From contig NW_004624730.1 in assembly GCF_000247695.1 (NCBI RefSeq), forward strand, positions 27,774,879 through 27,838,878: a stretch of 64,000 nt of DNA. Direction: 5' to 3'. The notes under the pieces are model-generated. The model worked only from the letters and a program-made list of their open reading frames with translations. It did no database searches and was not told the DNA's origin. This DNA comes from Heterocephalus glaber. Its lineage: Eukaryota; Chordata; Mammalia; Rodentia; Bathyergidae. Within the stretch, counting starts at the first letter, position 1. Each line of letters begins with the position of its first letter. Shown here one piece after another: positions 35,827 through 46,983 of this stretch. The position numbers and the translations under genes are program-made.

Positions 35827-36531
35827 CGAAGTCTTGTACTTCATTTTAAATACTTGCTACAGCATACTCTCTATATGGTTACAGAATTTCAACAAAACTT
35901 GTGTATTATTTTCTTTGATTCTCAGAACTGTTTCAGAGTATAATGAGCTGCTTCAAAGGGGTCTGAAGTCTTCTAATGAAAGGTGTTTAGGACATGACAA
36001 ATACCATGGTTGCTATGAAAATTATCAACTAACTAGAAACTTTAGGAATTTCATGCCAAAAACATTATTTTAACAATGATTCATTTTTGGTCATTAGTTG
36101 CTTATTTTGAGTTCTCATTATGCTGAAACTATATCAGCACCAAGGAAAAACATGTTTTCAAATTTGGCTTATTTTATGTAGTGGTTCCATCTCCCATGCA
36201 CCAACCATAAATTCTTTGCCTCTGGGACTACAAATGCTTCAGGATGTAATGGAAAGTTAGTATCACATGGCAAGACATTTGTCCCCATTGCAGAGTAAGG
36301 CCAGCACTGAAATTCAAACCCTAATAAGAACAAGTATGTAAATGAGAGCAGCCAAAATGAACACATAAAGAAAACAAACCCCAAGGAGTCTACAACAGAC
36401 ACTCTTTTAAAAACCTAGATATTTATTAATCTGTAGCATTTAGTCTCTGTGAATTCAAATAGAACTTTTCCCCAATAGTTTGTTATTATAGTGATATCTC
36501 TATAGACCTCTATTTTAAAAATAAATGGTAA
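35827..36531. other. Intergenic, nothing recognised
   Basis: AT-rich; overlapping ORFs of under 80 codons with no domain. Confidence 0.4.
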
Positions 36532-36627
36532 GGGGCCAAGGATTTAGTTCAGTGTTGCTGCGCCAGCCTTGCAAGCGCAAGGTCCTAGATCCCCCCAGTA
36601 AAGTACTGGATCCCCCCTGTGCTAAAA

Positions 36628-36666
<39 letters not shown>
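36532..36666 (+). mobile_element. ID SINE with duplicated 3' box and long (AAAT)n tail
   Basis: ggggccaaggatttagttcag head. The 3' box appears twice, as agatccccccagtaaagtac and then tggatcccccctgtgct. About ten AAAT units follow. Confidence 0.85.
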
Positions 36667-36667
<1 letters not shown>

Positions 36668-36934
36668 AAGATCTTCTTACCCTTTTTTCCCTATTTGTTG
36701 GATTTTTTTATGCAAAGGAAATATTACTTAAACTAGCTACTATACCAAATATTAAAAAAGGAGTTCAATTTTCCTTGAATTAAATATGATTAATCATCTC
36801 TATGTGTATTCTTCATCAAAATTTCAATCTTTTTACAGAATATTAAAGATGTTGCATTCCCAAAAACTTCCGTATATGATCCAACACATATAGCTTGCAT
36901 ATTTTCTGAAATTTTCTAAAGAATGAACTGTTTT

Positions 36935-37031
36935 AGCTGGGGATTTAGCTCAGTGGTTTCACCGCCTGCTGCCCAAGAGCAAGGACCCAAGTTCGATCCC
37001 CGGTACCAAAAAAAAAAAAAAAAAAAAAAAT
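36935..37031 (+). mobile_element. ID SINE
   Basis: agctggggatttagctcagtgg, gttcgatccccggtacc and a tail of more than 20 A. Close to the young consensus. Confidence 0.95.
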
Positions 37032-37204
37032 GAACGAACTGTTTTGATTAAAATGAAAGAAATCACCTTTGTTTAATTAAAATGACCTCTTCTTTCCTCT
37101 TCAAGATACATATTTAAACAAGCCCTTATCTTTGCAGAGAATTTTCCAGTGTACAAATGTTTCACAGTAGAGAATATTTTTTAAATGACAAGTTCATGTA
37201 TTTT

Positions 37205-37960
37205 ACAATATTGAGATTCTAATATGTGCCAGGCTCTATTATAAGGCTCTAGAAATACAAGAGTGAACAAAACAAATGCTAACCTTTCCACCTCCTCAAA
37301 TAATTCATTTTATTATAAGAAGATAGACAACAAACAAAATAGGTAAATAATATAGCATATTAGAAGATGATAAATGCTATAGAGAAAGGGAAAAAAGGCA
37401 GGAACCAGAGATGGGAGGTGGAGAAGCTTGAAGTTTTAAGTACATAGTCAGGGCAAACCTCACGGAAAAGGTGACATTAAGCAGACTTGAAGGAGTTGAA
37501 GGAAGTAGCCATGCAAATATCTCAGGAAATAAGCAGCAGGTACAGAAAGTACAAAAATCTTGAAGCAGGCAAGTAACTTGGTAAGGTAGCAGACTAGCAA
37601 GGAGACCAATGTGGGTGAAGCAGAGTAAACACAGAACAAGTCATATAGGATATTGTCAGGAGTTTGGCTGTTATTCCGAGATGGGACACACTGGGTTTGA
37701 ACAAAGTTGTGGGAATCAGGAAATTTTAAATAATTCAGCATATTATTCACTCAGTCAGTCCTGGCAGGATATTGAAGGCACAGTTCCAAGGGAATTTTGA
37801 GGACAAAGTAATGAAAAATCATTACAGAAATGTGGTTAGTTAAGGGACTCAACAAGGAATACTAAGGCATTCAATGGCCAGTACATTGGAATGCCGTTAC
37901 CACACTTGGATCTAAAGGAGACCAGTGACAGTTGGAGCTATAGAAGGGGGTCTGATCGGA
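37205..37960 (+). repeat. Long L2 remnant
   Basis: The order aatatgtgccaggctctatt, gagtgaacaaaacaaatgc, aggtgacattaagcagactt, tgaaggaagtagccatgc, aggagaccaatgtgggtgaag, tattgtcaggagtttggctg matches an extended L2 3' region. One of the longest old repeats here. Confidence 0.6.
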
Positions 37961-38334
37961 AGTATAGTTATAGAGGTATGTCAGAATCTCAGTCTAGCTG
38001 GAAGGAAGAGGAGAAGAAACAACCCAAACTCTTCTTGTACTGCCCTCTGATCTTGTGCCAGTAGCTCTCAGTGGCTAAATCCAACCAGAAGCTAGAGAAC
38101 AAAGGATCTTTAGTAATGAAGGCCATAATACCTCATTCCTAGAATGCATAAAAGGATAGAAGAGCATGGAAGGGAGAAGGCAGTGGCATCAGGCAATGAC
38201 CAGTATACTTAAGTGTAAAAAGAGCTGAAGAAGAGACATTTTGTGGACCCACTTATATATTGACTGTTGCATATAAAACCAAGAATCCAAACTTGTCCTT
38301 TGAGAATATAGATTTATAAAACCTTATCACTAAA

Positions 38335-38450
38335 AATGGTCACTCTCTTAATCAACCTTATTTTATAGCTAAAGAAAGTGATATCACAGAGATGACGACC
38401 TGCTCAAGGACACACAGCTAGAGAGAATGCTGCAGAGCCTCCCATGGTAC
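38335..38450 (-). repeat. MIR SINE remnant, antisense
   Basis: ttattttatagctaaagaaag and caaggacacacagctagagag mark the reverse MIR core. Confidence 0.55.
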
Positions 38451-38999
38451 CAAAGTTCCCTAACATCTCATTTTCTTTCAACTGTACTTTTCCTATTTTA
38501 ATTGTTTTTCTGTCTTTTATGTCCTTCTAATTCCTTTCTAAATTCCTCTATTTAATAAGTTAACTCTATAAAGTTAAATAATCCAAGATACTGTTCAACT
38601 GTTCAATAGAAGGAGGGAAAAGTAGTTTCTAAAAGAAATCTTCCAATACACAATGTGTGCATTTGAATGCTACAAAGATTTATCTATGTGCTTTTTTTCC
38701 TATGTGCTTTTTTATCTCACTGAGAAAATAAGGCTCAGTCCTCAGCCTCTCTAAAATTCTGCTTGTTGCAAGTTCTTTGTCAGGTGGCTTTATCACACTT
38801 ATCTAATAATTACATTTTAGCAAAATGACTTTTTTCACTTTTTAAATGTGGTATTTTAGTTTTATCTAATCAAAATTGATGCCTTTAGGTTACAGTTATG
38901 GTTTTCATTGAGAAAAAATAGTTTCTCTTACAGGTACTAAATTAGTTGTTTTCTACAAACAATCCTCCTATGGTTTCCTGCTACACTTAAAATAAAATA
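38451..38999. other. AT-rich intergenic, nothing recognised
   Basis: No landmark. Confidence 0.4.
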
Positions 39000-39435
39000 A
39001 GATGTTCCTTCACTTGGCCAACAAAATTCCTCATTATCAGATGCACCAGCTCACTTCCTGCCACACAATGGCTTCCACCACAAAGCCAATGTACAGTACT
39101 TGCCCATCTCTCTATCTAAAATGCTCCTCCTTCACAATTGACAAGCCTGTCCTTGGTTCAAAGAGCCCTTCCTCATGTCACCTGCAGGGCATCCACCTAA
39201 AAGGCACAGCCCTCTCCCCTGCATTTTTTTTCTTAATACTTATAAATACTTGAAATTACTACATTTCTCTGTCTTTGGTGTCTGTTTCCCCTGTTAAAAT
39301 ATAAGACCTATTAGAACAAGGACTTTCCTTTTGTTGAGTAGTTCACAACTAGTTCACAATTAGTCAAGAGCCCAACAAAGAGCCCAGCAGGTATGAGGCC
39401 TCTAATATGCATTGAATGAATAAACAAGCAGAGTT
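39000..39435 (+). repeat. L2 3'-end remnant
   Basis: C-rich cttggccaacaaaattcctc, then tgtctgtttcccctgttaaa, agaacaaggactttccttttg and atatgcattgaatgaataaac, the typical L2 terminus. The 83-codon ORF at 39002 lies inside it. Confidence 0.6.
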
Positions 39436-41159
39436 GATATTTTCTATTATATTTGCAGCTGGGTGTTCAAGACATAAGTATGATGCTATTTGGGAATTTT
39501 AACAGCAAAATAACACATTTCTAATGAAATAATAAGTAAGTTATTTTGAACTCAGTAGTGAAGCTTAGAAAATTCAGTGGTAAATATTTGAATAATATGA
39601 ATGAATTATACCCACATAATTTATCTTTCTTTAAAACATGCATTTTAGGGGGAGGATTTTTTTCCCCTTAGAATGTAGAACCATTGAATTGATGGAGTAC
39701 TCATAAAACAAACAAAAAGAAATGTGTAAAAGTTAAAAATCTAGAATTACATCAGTTGTCAAGTAAACATGCAATATGCATAGAAGAAAAATTATTATCA
39801 AAATCCAGAAAAAAATAAGTAGATTAAAATTCTAAACATCTGAAAATGGAAATATATTTATAGCTAATCAATTTTTCTTAAAAATAGGTAAATGTCACAA
39901 AATGCATGTCAAAATAATACTGTCACTATTACTTAGTAGGGATTTGATAGTCAAAAGTGAAAAGCCACTAAGGTTATTTTTTCATCTATGTCTTCAGCTT
40001 AGTGGCTTCGTTCTCTTCTAAAGATCCCAGGTTAAGGATGGGGGAGGGGATTATTAATTTGCCAAGATGTAGCTCATTATATGGCCATTTTAAGTAATAT
40101 TAAAATCCTTCTGCAAATATGGACTATGGGTTGAGTTTTTAATGAGCATGAATGTTTTCAAATTAGAATTTCAAGTATTTTAAAGTTCAATGGTTAAATG
40201 GTTTTATTTCTATGGACTAAAGACTAATTATTTTGGAATTAAGATATAATTTCTATCTGTGCCTTTCAACCCTTGGCTCCTACCAGGTTAAAGTAGTCCA
40301 ATCAGCTGATTAGAATGATCTTCAGATTATCAGTCAATGTTTAGATGATCCCTCATGTCTACATCCAACTTATGCAAGCTTCTGCACTCACATTTTTTTT
40401 TAAAAAACTCTGTGCACTAGTAATGTTTACAGAAGGAACTATAACCCAGGAGTCTAGAAATTAGAAATATTTTTCAATGTTCTTTTGTAAGAAAGTTACA
40501 AATTAAAATTAGAGGTATATTATCACTTGAAGCAATATACAACCACACCTATTTATATACCAAATCATATGGACACATCGGAACAGGTGGTGATGCTTCA
40601 CTTTATCAAAGGCTATGACATTGAATGTAAATCACTAGCTTATCCATGACAGAATATGACTTCATAAAGTCATGTATGTCTATTTACTATTTTTTTAAGT
40701 TAACAAATTGTATTGAAATGGTATTGTCAACAGTTTCATACTGAGTTGCTATCTTGTCTTCTCAAAATGTCAAAGCAATGCCACATCTGTTATCTTTTTC
40801 TATACACACTCAGTGGTTTAGGTAGTATAACAGCTCTACACTACAATGCTATTTCTTTTCTTTCTTTTTTTTATAGTTTGCAGGTAATATATTATCTTTT
40901 CCTTTTTCTTTTTAAAATTTTTATTTTATCAAAAAGTAAAACAAATTTTTATAATTAAATAAGAAAATGATAGTAATTACACTGTGTATCACTATCTTCA
41001 AAGTACTCAGAATACAAAAAAATTCTTACAAAAAAAGGAACAGATAATAACATAAATCTTTCTTTTCAATGAACTAAGATGAACTAGTAGTATAAGTGTA
41101 ACCAATTACCATACATATTGAAATATTTTTAAAGCCATGGAATTTGTAGTATGGGGAAG
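39436..41159. other. Very AT-rich intergenic, nothing recognised
   Basis: 1.7 kb without SINE, L1 landmarks or coding signal. Confidence 0.45.
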
Positions 41160-41615
41160 TATTTGAACTTCTCCCTATTTCCTATTTATCTCTTTTCTAT
41201 TTTATTTATTTGTGTTTCTCAAATAAGAAAAACCATGCAATATTTGAGCTTGTGTGTCTGACTTATTTCACTTAACATTACGTTCTCAAGTTGCATCCAT
41301 TTTTCCTACAAATGCCTCAAATTTATCTCTTTGTGGCAACATAGATTTCCGTTGTGCACAAATACCACATTTTCCTTATCCATTGATCTGTTGATGGTCA
41401 TATCTGCTGTTTCCAAGATCTAGCTATTATAAATTGTGCTGCTATAAACATGGGTATGCATATGTCCCTGCAATATGAAGATTTTAACTCTTCTGAAGGT
41501 ACCTAGAAAGGGAATACCTGGGTCAAGTGGAATTTCTATTTTTAGTTTTTTGAGGAATCTCCACATTGATTTCCATAGTGGTTATACTAGTTTACATTCC
41601 TACCATGTTTCTTTA
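41160..41615 (-). mobile_element. L1 3' UTR fragment, antisense
   Basis: ttgagcttgtgtgtctgactt, ctcaagttgcatccatttttc, ccattgatctgttgatggtc, ctgctataaacatgggtatgc and ttccatagtggttatactag occur in the reverse order of an L1M-type 3' UTR. Confidence 0.75.
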
Positions 41616-41992
41616 GGAATAGGGAAACTGAAGAATTAGTAGATTTGCTTTTCAATCACAAAACAGGCTTATAGCAAAATGAATGCTTACTCCTGATCCC
41701 TCCAATTTCTTTGTTACCAGTGGCCACATATAACATTAAAAAAAATGAGAAGGCATATAATCATAAATAGATTTTCAACTCATGTTATCCAACATCAAGT
41801 GAAGCATTAAAGCTAGATGGTAAAGCCACAGAACTAGTATTTTAGTTTCCTAAGATTGTAAATTAAATTTCATAATGAAATAACAGGCTAAAATAGGATA
41901 TTTTATTTATTATTATTTCAAAATATACCTTTTTGTTCACCAAAGTGCCTGTGCTTCAAATGTTTTAGGGAATGAAGGAAATTGTCATTCTT

Positions 41993-42067
41993 GCGGTACC
42001 AGGGATTGAACTCAGGACCTTGCGCTTTTGAGGCAGGTGGTGGAACCACTGAGCTAAATCCTTGGCC
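41993..42067 (-). mobile_element. Tailless ID SINE with perfect 18-bp target duplication
   Basis: A 75-bp antisense ID runs from gcggtaccagggattgaact to gagctaaatccttggcc. It is flanked by the identical 18-mer aaggaaattgtcattctt at 41975-41992 and 42068-42085. There is no T-run between the left duplication and the element's 3' end, so it has no A-tail. The A-run at 42087-42103 lies outside, beyond the right duplication. Confidence 0.9.
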
Positions 42068-42167
42068 AAGGAAATTGTCATTCTTTAAAAAAAAAAAAAA
42101 AAAGACATCATTATTTCAGAGAATGTCAAATCCTAAGTGTGTCTAGTAGAAGTTTAATTAGTGGAAT

Positions 42168-42257
42168 CTTTTTTTTTTTTTTGATACCAGGGATCGAACT
42201 TGAGACTTTGTGCTTGCAAGGTAGGCGGTAGCACCACTGAGCTAAATCCCCAGTCCT
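42168..42257 (-). mobile_element. ID SINE, antisense
   Basis: Poly-T, gataccagggatcgaacttg, gagctaaatccccagtcc. Confidence 0.9.
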
Positions 42258-42650
42258 TAGTACAAGTTTAATTAAATGTGAAAATCTTAGATAACTCATT
42301 CTCAAGTAAGAATTTGTATATCTCAATCAGATTATGTTTTCCTTTATAAAAATATTTATGGAATTTCATTAGCCTTAGTCCTTTTTCATCGGATTATTTT
42401 CCCTTTTGGAATAATATCATACAATGATCTCGCTTCAAGGGTTTATTAATATGATATTGGTCCAGAAATGGAACACTAGAAAAATCATAGTAAGAAATCA
42501 GACTATTTGTTTAGACAACTGATATTTATTTCTAACAAATGTGTTTCAGAAACTGAAAACAACTCCATTTGGCATTTTTCTAACAATTTAGTGATGAAAA
42601 CATAGAAATAAAAAATAAGCTCTCTTGAAGGGGTAAAAGTAATGGGTTTA
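42258..42650. other. Intergenic, nothing recognised
   Basis: AT-rich; no landmark. Confidence 0.4.
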
Positions 42651-42832
42651 GCCTAGGGCCTTCGCACTGAATAACATCCCCAGCCCTTTTTAAATTTTAT
42701 TTGACATAGGGTCTGGCTAAGTCACAAAACTGCCCAGGCTGAGATTAAACTTGAACCCCCACACACACCCTAGACTCTCAGAAAACTGGGATTGCAGGCC
42801 TATATCACCATGCCTGGCTAAAAAATAAACTA
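42651..42832 (-). mobile_element. Composite ID+B1 SINE, antisense
   Basis: An ID-like 5' box remnant (gaataacatccccagccc) is joined to an antisense B1 (tttgacatagggtctggct, actgcccaggctgagat, aaaactgggattgcaggcc). The junction resembles rodent dimeric SINEs. Confidence 0.6.
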
Positions 42833-43551
42833 TTTCCAAATGCTAGGAAACCCTAATAACTGAGATACAGGCTGTCCAACTGCTAATATACCCAAACAAT
42901 GTACAACAGATGTCAGCGTTTGATAGCAAAGGCTAAAGGGTTACTTCTCTCAACCTAGTAGTTAATTTCTACTGCAATTATCTTTTTCTTTTCTCTAACT
43001 CAAGGTGTTTAGATTAATGTATCATTGTTATTTTAAATATAATATAAATCATGGGAGTGGGGGGTCAGGTCTTCTTTCTTATCTGCAGCTCACATTTCAG
43101 GATCTGGTGACTATGAAATAATTCACTGATACTGATATGGTTAGATAATAACCTAGTAGAATTTAGGGGCATGATGTTTACAAATGGTCAAAAGATTTTT
43201 CTACAGCAGTGTTTTCTCTTCAGTGAAAAACAGTCCTTAGTTTTTAAGTGTCTTCCCTCCCTACGCTGTTCTTTCTAAATGTACACTCCATACACTGCTG
43301 CAATTTGATGTCTCTGAGGGAAGTACCAGATGTAGGAGAAATGGTCAATTTGGGGGCTCTGGGAATAGTAATCAACGATTCCCATACCCTCCATGTAAGG
43401 TTTGTGGGTCCATGCATGAAGCCAGGATAACTGCATGAAGGGCCTTAGCCCTAAGGTTTGGGTCTCCAGGGACCTTTCCAGTTCCAAAGAGTTAGGTTAC
43501 CATGTTACTTATTAACAAGCTTACCCATACCCAGTAAAGGTACTTACATGT
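42833..43551. other. Intergenic, nothing recognised
   Basis: No repeat landmark. Overlapping ORFs on both strands at 43248-43487 have no domain. Confidence 0.4.
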
Positions 43552-43725
43552 AAGAGTTAAATAAACTCTTCTCCTGGAATCACAGCAAATTCAAAATTGG
43601 GAATATGTTAGTAACTCTGAATCTTTTTTTAAACAGACTTCATTTAAGCAAGTAAGCATCCCAATACGTTACCAGAGACACAATTTCTAGCTCAAAGAAA
43701 GGTATTATCATTTTGATTAGTTACT
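43552..43725 (+). repeat. Copy A of a diverged direct duplication
   Basis: Shares aatcacagcaaattca, then tgggaatatgttagtaa and the following ctttttttaaacagacttca with copy B at 45252. Roughly three quarters of aligned bases look identical by eye. Confidence 0.75.
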
Positions 43726-43894
43726 TAAAGATTTTTAATTCTTTATGGGTCCACTATGAATTATATATCTTTTTTTGTTGATTAGAGACAGTTATATAAT
43801 TTATTTTTTTGACCTCTGTGCAATGACTTCATTCATGACAATAACCAGAATTCTTATCATTTCTTTGTAACAGTTTATAAAGTTTATAAAATTC

Positions 43895-44035
43895 TTTACT
43901 TTTTTTTTTTTTTAACATAGGGTGTTTTGTTTGTTTGTTAAGACACAGGGTCTCACTATATTGCCCAGACTGGCCAGAGCTCCTGGTCTCAAATGATCTC
44001 TCTGTCTCAGTCCTTCTGAGTTCTACATTTTTGAA
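43895..44035 (-). mobile_element. B1-like SINE, antisense
   Basis: agacacagggtctcactatat, tgcccagactggccagagctc, atctctctgtctcagtccttc. Confidence 0.65.
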
Positions 44036-45251
44036 GGGCAAATGTACAAAAGAAGCTAAGGTCCTTAACTTTGCAAAACATTATTTTTAAGAGGACTATT
44101 TTATCAGTTGAAACACAGAAATCTTGAAACATCTTAATGAAACATTTTAATTTTATAATCCTAAACTGTTTTTTAAGTATCTTTCATTCCCTCTGTACCA
44201 GAAAGTTAGCTCATTTCCTGATCTCTTTTAAAGTAGTTTTATTTTTATTTTCATTTCATAATAAATCCTTTACAAATTCTTTAAGGAGAAATGGCCTTAC
44301 AGATTACTTCTTTTCCCCACTGAATAGGTGGTTTAAGAGTTTCATGACAAGTAATCAAGAAGTCTATATAATAAGGTAATATAATGAGACAACAAGCAAT
44401 AGGATACTTATTTTTCCAAAAGGCTCATGGTCAACATGGATAATCACTTTTAGTAATCTGGTAAATCAACTCAAAATTAAATCAAACTTTCTAAGTTCAT
44501 ATTGGATTTAACCAGTTGATTTAACTTATTGATGGAAAACTTTCTCTAACAATTACTGAAATTACAGATTTAGAAATGAAACATTCCATCAGCCAGCAAT
44601 CTCTGCCACTATAGCAGCATAATGTTACACTTTGTTTCTTTTCTCTTTCACCTCCTTAAGAAACAGGGATGTTACGTGGTCTTATTTCACATCCTGACCT
44701 CTGTTACTTGGGTTTAAAAAGGACATGGTTTCTACTGAGTTTAAAATATCCACCTATATAAAATACAACTAAGGACCTAAAATTCCGGTGCAAAATCTCA
44801 AAACGTCTTTTAGGATAAAATTTTTTTTTCTATTGCTCAAAGATCAGAGACCTGAGAACAATTTATATGCTATGTAAGTTTTGATGCGACTTCTAAAGCT
44901 GCAATAGATACGAAATTTATTTCCATCAAGACTTAGATTTTACCTAAATGAAGACTAGTATGTCTAGCCTCCACTGTTTAGAAGAATGGCTTTAGCGTTT
45001 TCTTTTGCTGGAAAGTAGCTACCTGATGATAAATTCACCAGTACTTTCATAGCTGCTCTCGGAAGTAGGACAGGAAAGGGTGATTTCTGACTCTTACTGT
45101 TGTTCATGGCCCAATCCAAGCCATGTAACACCCTGGCTCCTACAAAAAGTTTTAGAATAAACAAAAGGAAGAACTATAACTATTTAGCACAGTGGGGTCT
45201 ACATTTACGGAGCCTATAAACTGATTTTGTGTTGAAAGTAAAAACAGTCCC
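44036..45251. other. AT-rich DNA upstream of the gene, nothing recognised
   Basis: No SINE or L1 landmark in 1.2 kb. Small ORFs only. Confidence 0.4.
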
Positions 45252-45425
45252 ACGAGTTTAAATGAACTCTTTCATCCTAGAATCACAGCAAATTCAGAAC
45301 TGGGAATATGTTAGTAATTCCGATCTTTTTATAAACTGACTTCACCCTGGGCAAGTAACCATCCCCTGATGCCTTTGTTGGAGACAGAATTTCTGGCTGA
45401 AAGATCATTTTTATGATTCAATCTG
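45252..45425 (+). repeat. Copy B of a diverged direct duplication
   Basis: Second copy of the 43552 segment (gaatcacagcaaattcagaa, ctgggaatatgttagtaatt, aaactgacttcaccctgggc). It lies about 0.6 kb upstream of the likely transcription start region of TSC22D2. Confidence 0.75.
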
Positions 45426-45655
45426 GCTGGCTGTTCTTGGTTAATCATCCTGTTTCTCGCAACATTTCACTTCCCTAATAACTATGGTGGTCACCGTTTA
45501 TTTTCAAGAGTTCTTAAGTGATTCTATTTCCCCAACCGTACCTCTCCTCATCCCATTTAAGATCCCCCCATCTCCTTTCCTATCGCCTTTCTTTCACTAA
45601 GATCTTGCTAAACATTAGTCACAGCACATGACCTCCAGTCTTCCAGTTTCTCGAA

Positions 45656-45682
45656 CCAATATAAAAACAGTTGATTGGCGCG
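45656..45682 (+). promoter_or_regulatory. Upstream CCAAT/TATA/E2F-like cluster
   Basis: CCAAT (45656-45660) runs into TATAAAAA (45660-45667). An inverted CCAAT (ATTGG, 45674-45678) then overlaps TTGGCGCG (45675-45682), an E2F-type site. The spacing is compact. It could be a separate upstream start or part of the TSC22D2 proximal promoter; no transcript evidence. Confidence 0.4.
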
Positions 45683-45807
45683 GTTGTAAGCTTCCTTAGT
45701 TTGGAATTTAAACTTGCTTTCAGTTTTTCAAATCTTAGTGAACTTTCACCACAAAACTTAAATTTAAAAATATTTTAAATAAAGAAACCAACCCCTTTAA
45801 CCTTTAG

Positions 45808-45900
45808 TCCCGCCCATCACCTCCCCCCAGGCCTCCAGGCGAAACTCCGCAGGAAACCGGAGGGGGCGGAGCACTGACGTCACGACGCCAGTGCGTCACC
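45808..45900 (+). promoter_or_regulatory. TSC22D2 core promoter: GC boxes, palindromic CRE, no TATA
   Basis: A reverse GC box (cccgccc near 45809), GGGGCGGA at 45863-45870, a perfect cAMP-response palindrome TGACGTCA at 45875-45882 and a variant half site TGCGTCA at 45892-45898. No TATA box is within the expected distance. Transcription probably starts in the CGG-rich stretch just downstream; the exact base is inferred. Confidence 0.65.
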
Positions 45901-45903
45901 GAA

Positions 45904-45969
45904 CGGCGGCGGCTGCGGCGGCTGCGGCAGCGGCGGCATTTTAGTCAGCAGCGGCGGCGGCGGCAGCGG
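45904..45969 (+). repeat. Interrupted CGG/CTG triplet tract
   Basis: 45904-45937 is a run of CGG and CTG triplets; 45947-45969 is a further CAGCGGCGG-type run. More CCG triplets occur at about 46177-46198 and 46540-46561. All are in the inferred first exon. Confidence 0.8.
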
Positions 45970-46343
45970 GCGTGCTGCTGCTCTTCCCAGCATCCCTGGC
46001 GCGGCCATTTCAGCCCCATCTTGGCCGAGGGGAGGGAGCTGCAGCCACCTCTTCAGCAGTTTGAATTTCAGTTTCTCCAGGGTTTACGGACCAGGCACGC
46101 TGAGGAGGAACTGAAGAAGTCGCCGCCGCTACCTCATACAGCCGGAGCGCCTCGGCTCGCCGGCCAGGCGTCAGGCGTCAGCCGCCGCCGCCGCCGCCCC
46201 TGCCCCTGCCCCTCACTCTCCGCGGAGCCGTGAGGGGAGGCCAAGACTGCAGCCGCCGCCCGCCTGCGGGGGAGGCTCTCTGTGAGGGAGGGCCGGCCGT
46301 CTCTCCCCTCCCCCGGAACGGGCTTCCGCCTCAGACGGTCGGC

Positions 46344-46370
46344 ATGTCCCTGGGGCTGAGCTCTGGCTAG
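46344..46370 (+). CDS. uORF 1 in TSC22D2 leader (8 codons plus stop)
   Basis: ATG at 46344, stop TAG at 46368; it would encode MSLGLSSG. Context ggcATGt has G at -3. Probable regulatory uORF rather than a protein gene, and real only if the leader is transcribed unspliced. Confidence 0.35.
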   Translation: MSLGLSSG

Positions 46371-46814
46371 AGCCGGGGAGCGAGGGCCGCCCGCTCGCGC
46401 GCAGCCCGCTCGCGGACCTCCAGCCAGCCCGACCCGCGGCTCCAGACCCACCGCGCCTCCCCTCCCTACGCGTCGGAGAGCCGGGCGCCGCTGCCGGCAC
46501 CGGCCTGAGGGGCACGAGCGGGGCAGCGCCGCCCCTCACGCCGCCGCCGCCGCCGCCGCCTCCTCTCCGCCCTCCCACTCCCACCCTAGCCTGGGCCTGC
46601 TGACCGCGCGAGCGCCGAGCCGCACTGACCGCGGCTGCCGGGACGGAGGCGGCGGCCGGCCCCTGGGATCACGGCTCTCCGTCTCTGAGGGGATTGAATT
46701 GAGGCGCCGCGGCTGCGGGCGGTGAAAAGGAAGGAGGAGCCGCCACGAGAGTGAGACGGGGAGGGAGGGCAGAGCCGAAGAGCCCGACGACGCCCGGAGG
46801 AAACGGCGAGGAGG

Positions 46815-46853
46815 ATGTCTCACCGAGCGGCCGGCGCCCGGATGAGCCCGTAG
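46815..46853 (+). CDS. uORF 2 in TSC22D2 leader (12 codons plus stop)
   Basis: ATG at 46815 with A at -3 (aggATGt), ending TAG at 46851; it would encode [13 protein letters not shown] second ATG (46842) is in the same frame. It ends 130 bases before the main start, far enough for reinitiation. Confidence 0.4.
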   Translation: MSHRAAGARMSP

Positions 46854-46983
46854 CTACCCCAGCGGGCCTCAGACCCCAGCGCCAACTCGGACTTTGTCTT
46901 TAGGGGTCTGGCTCTGCCCCTCCCGATTTCCCCTAGGATCCGGAGGAGCCAACGTGCCTCTCTGCCCTCCAGCCTTCTTCACC

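Larger units (their letters stand above)
45930..46983 (+). other. TSC22D2: Inferred TSC22D2 5' UTR
   Basis: About 1 kb of GC-rich leader between the core promoter and the start codon. The 5' boundary is inferred. It contains three ATG codons forming two short uORFs (annotated separately). Near its end ctttgtctttag looks like a splice acceptor, so a spliced leader cannot be excluded. Confidence 0.6.

Noticed and set aside
46894..46983. 30-codon N-terminal extension of TSC22D2 starting upstream
   Set aside because: The codon at 46894 is TTG, not ATG. The first in-frame ATG is at 46984, in good context, and gives the known family N-terminus.
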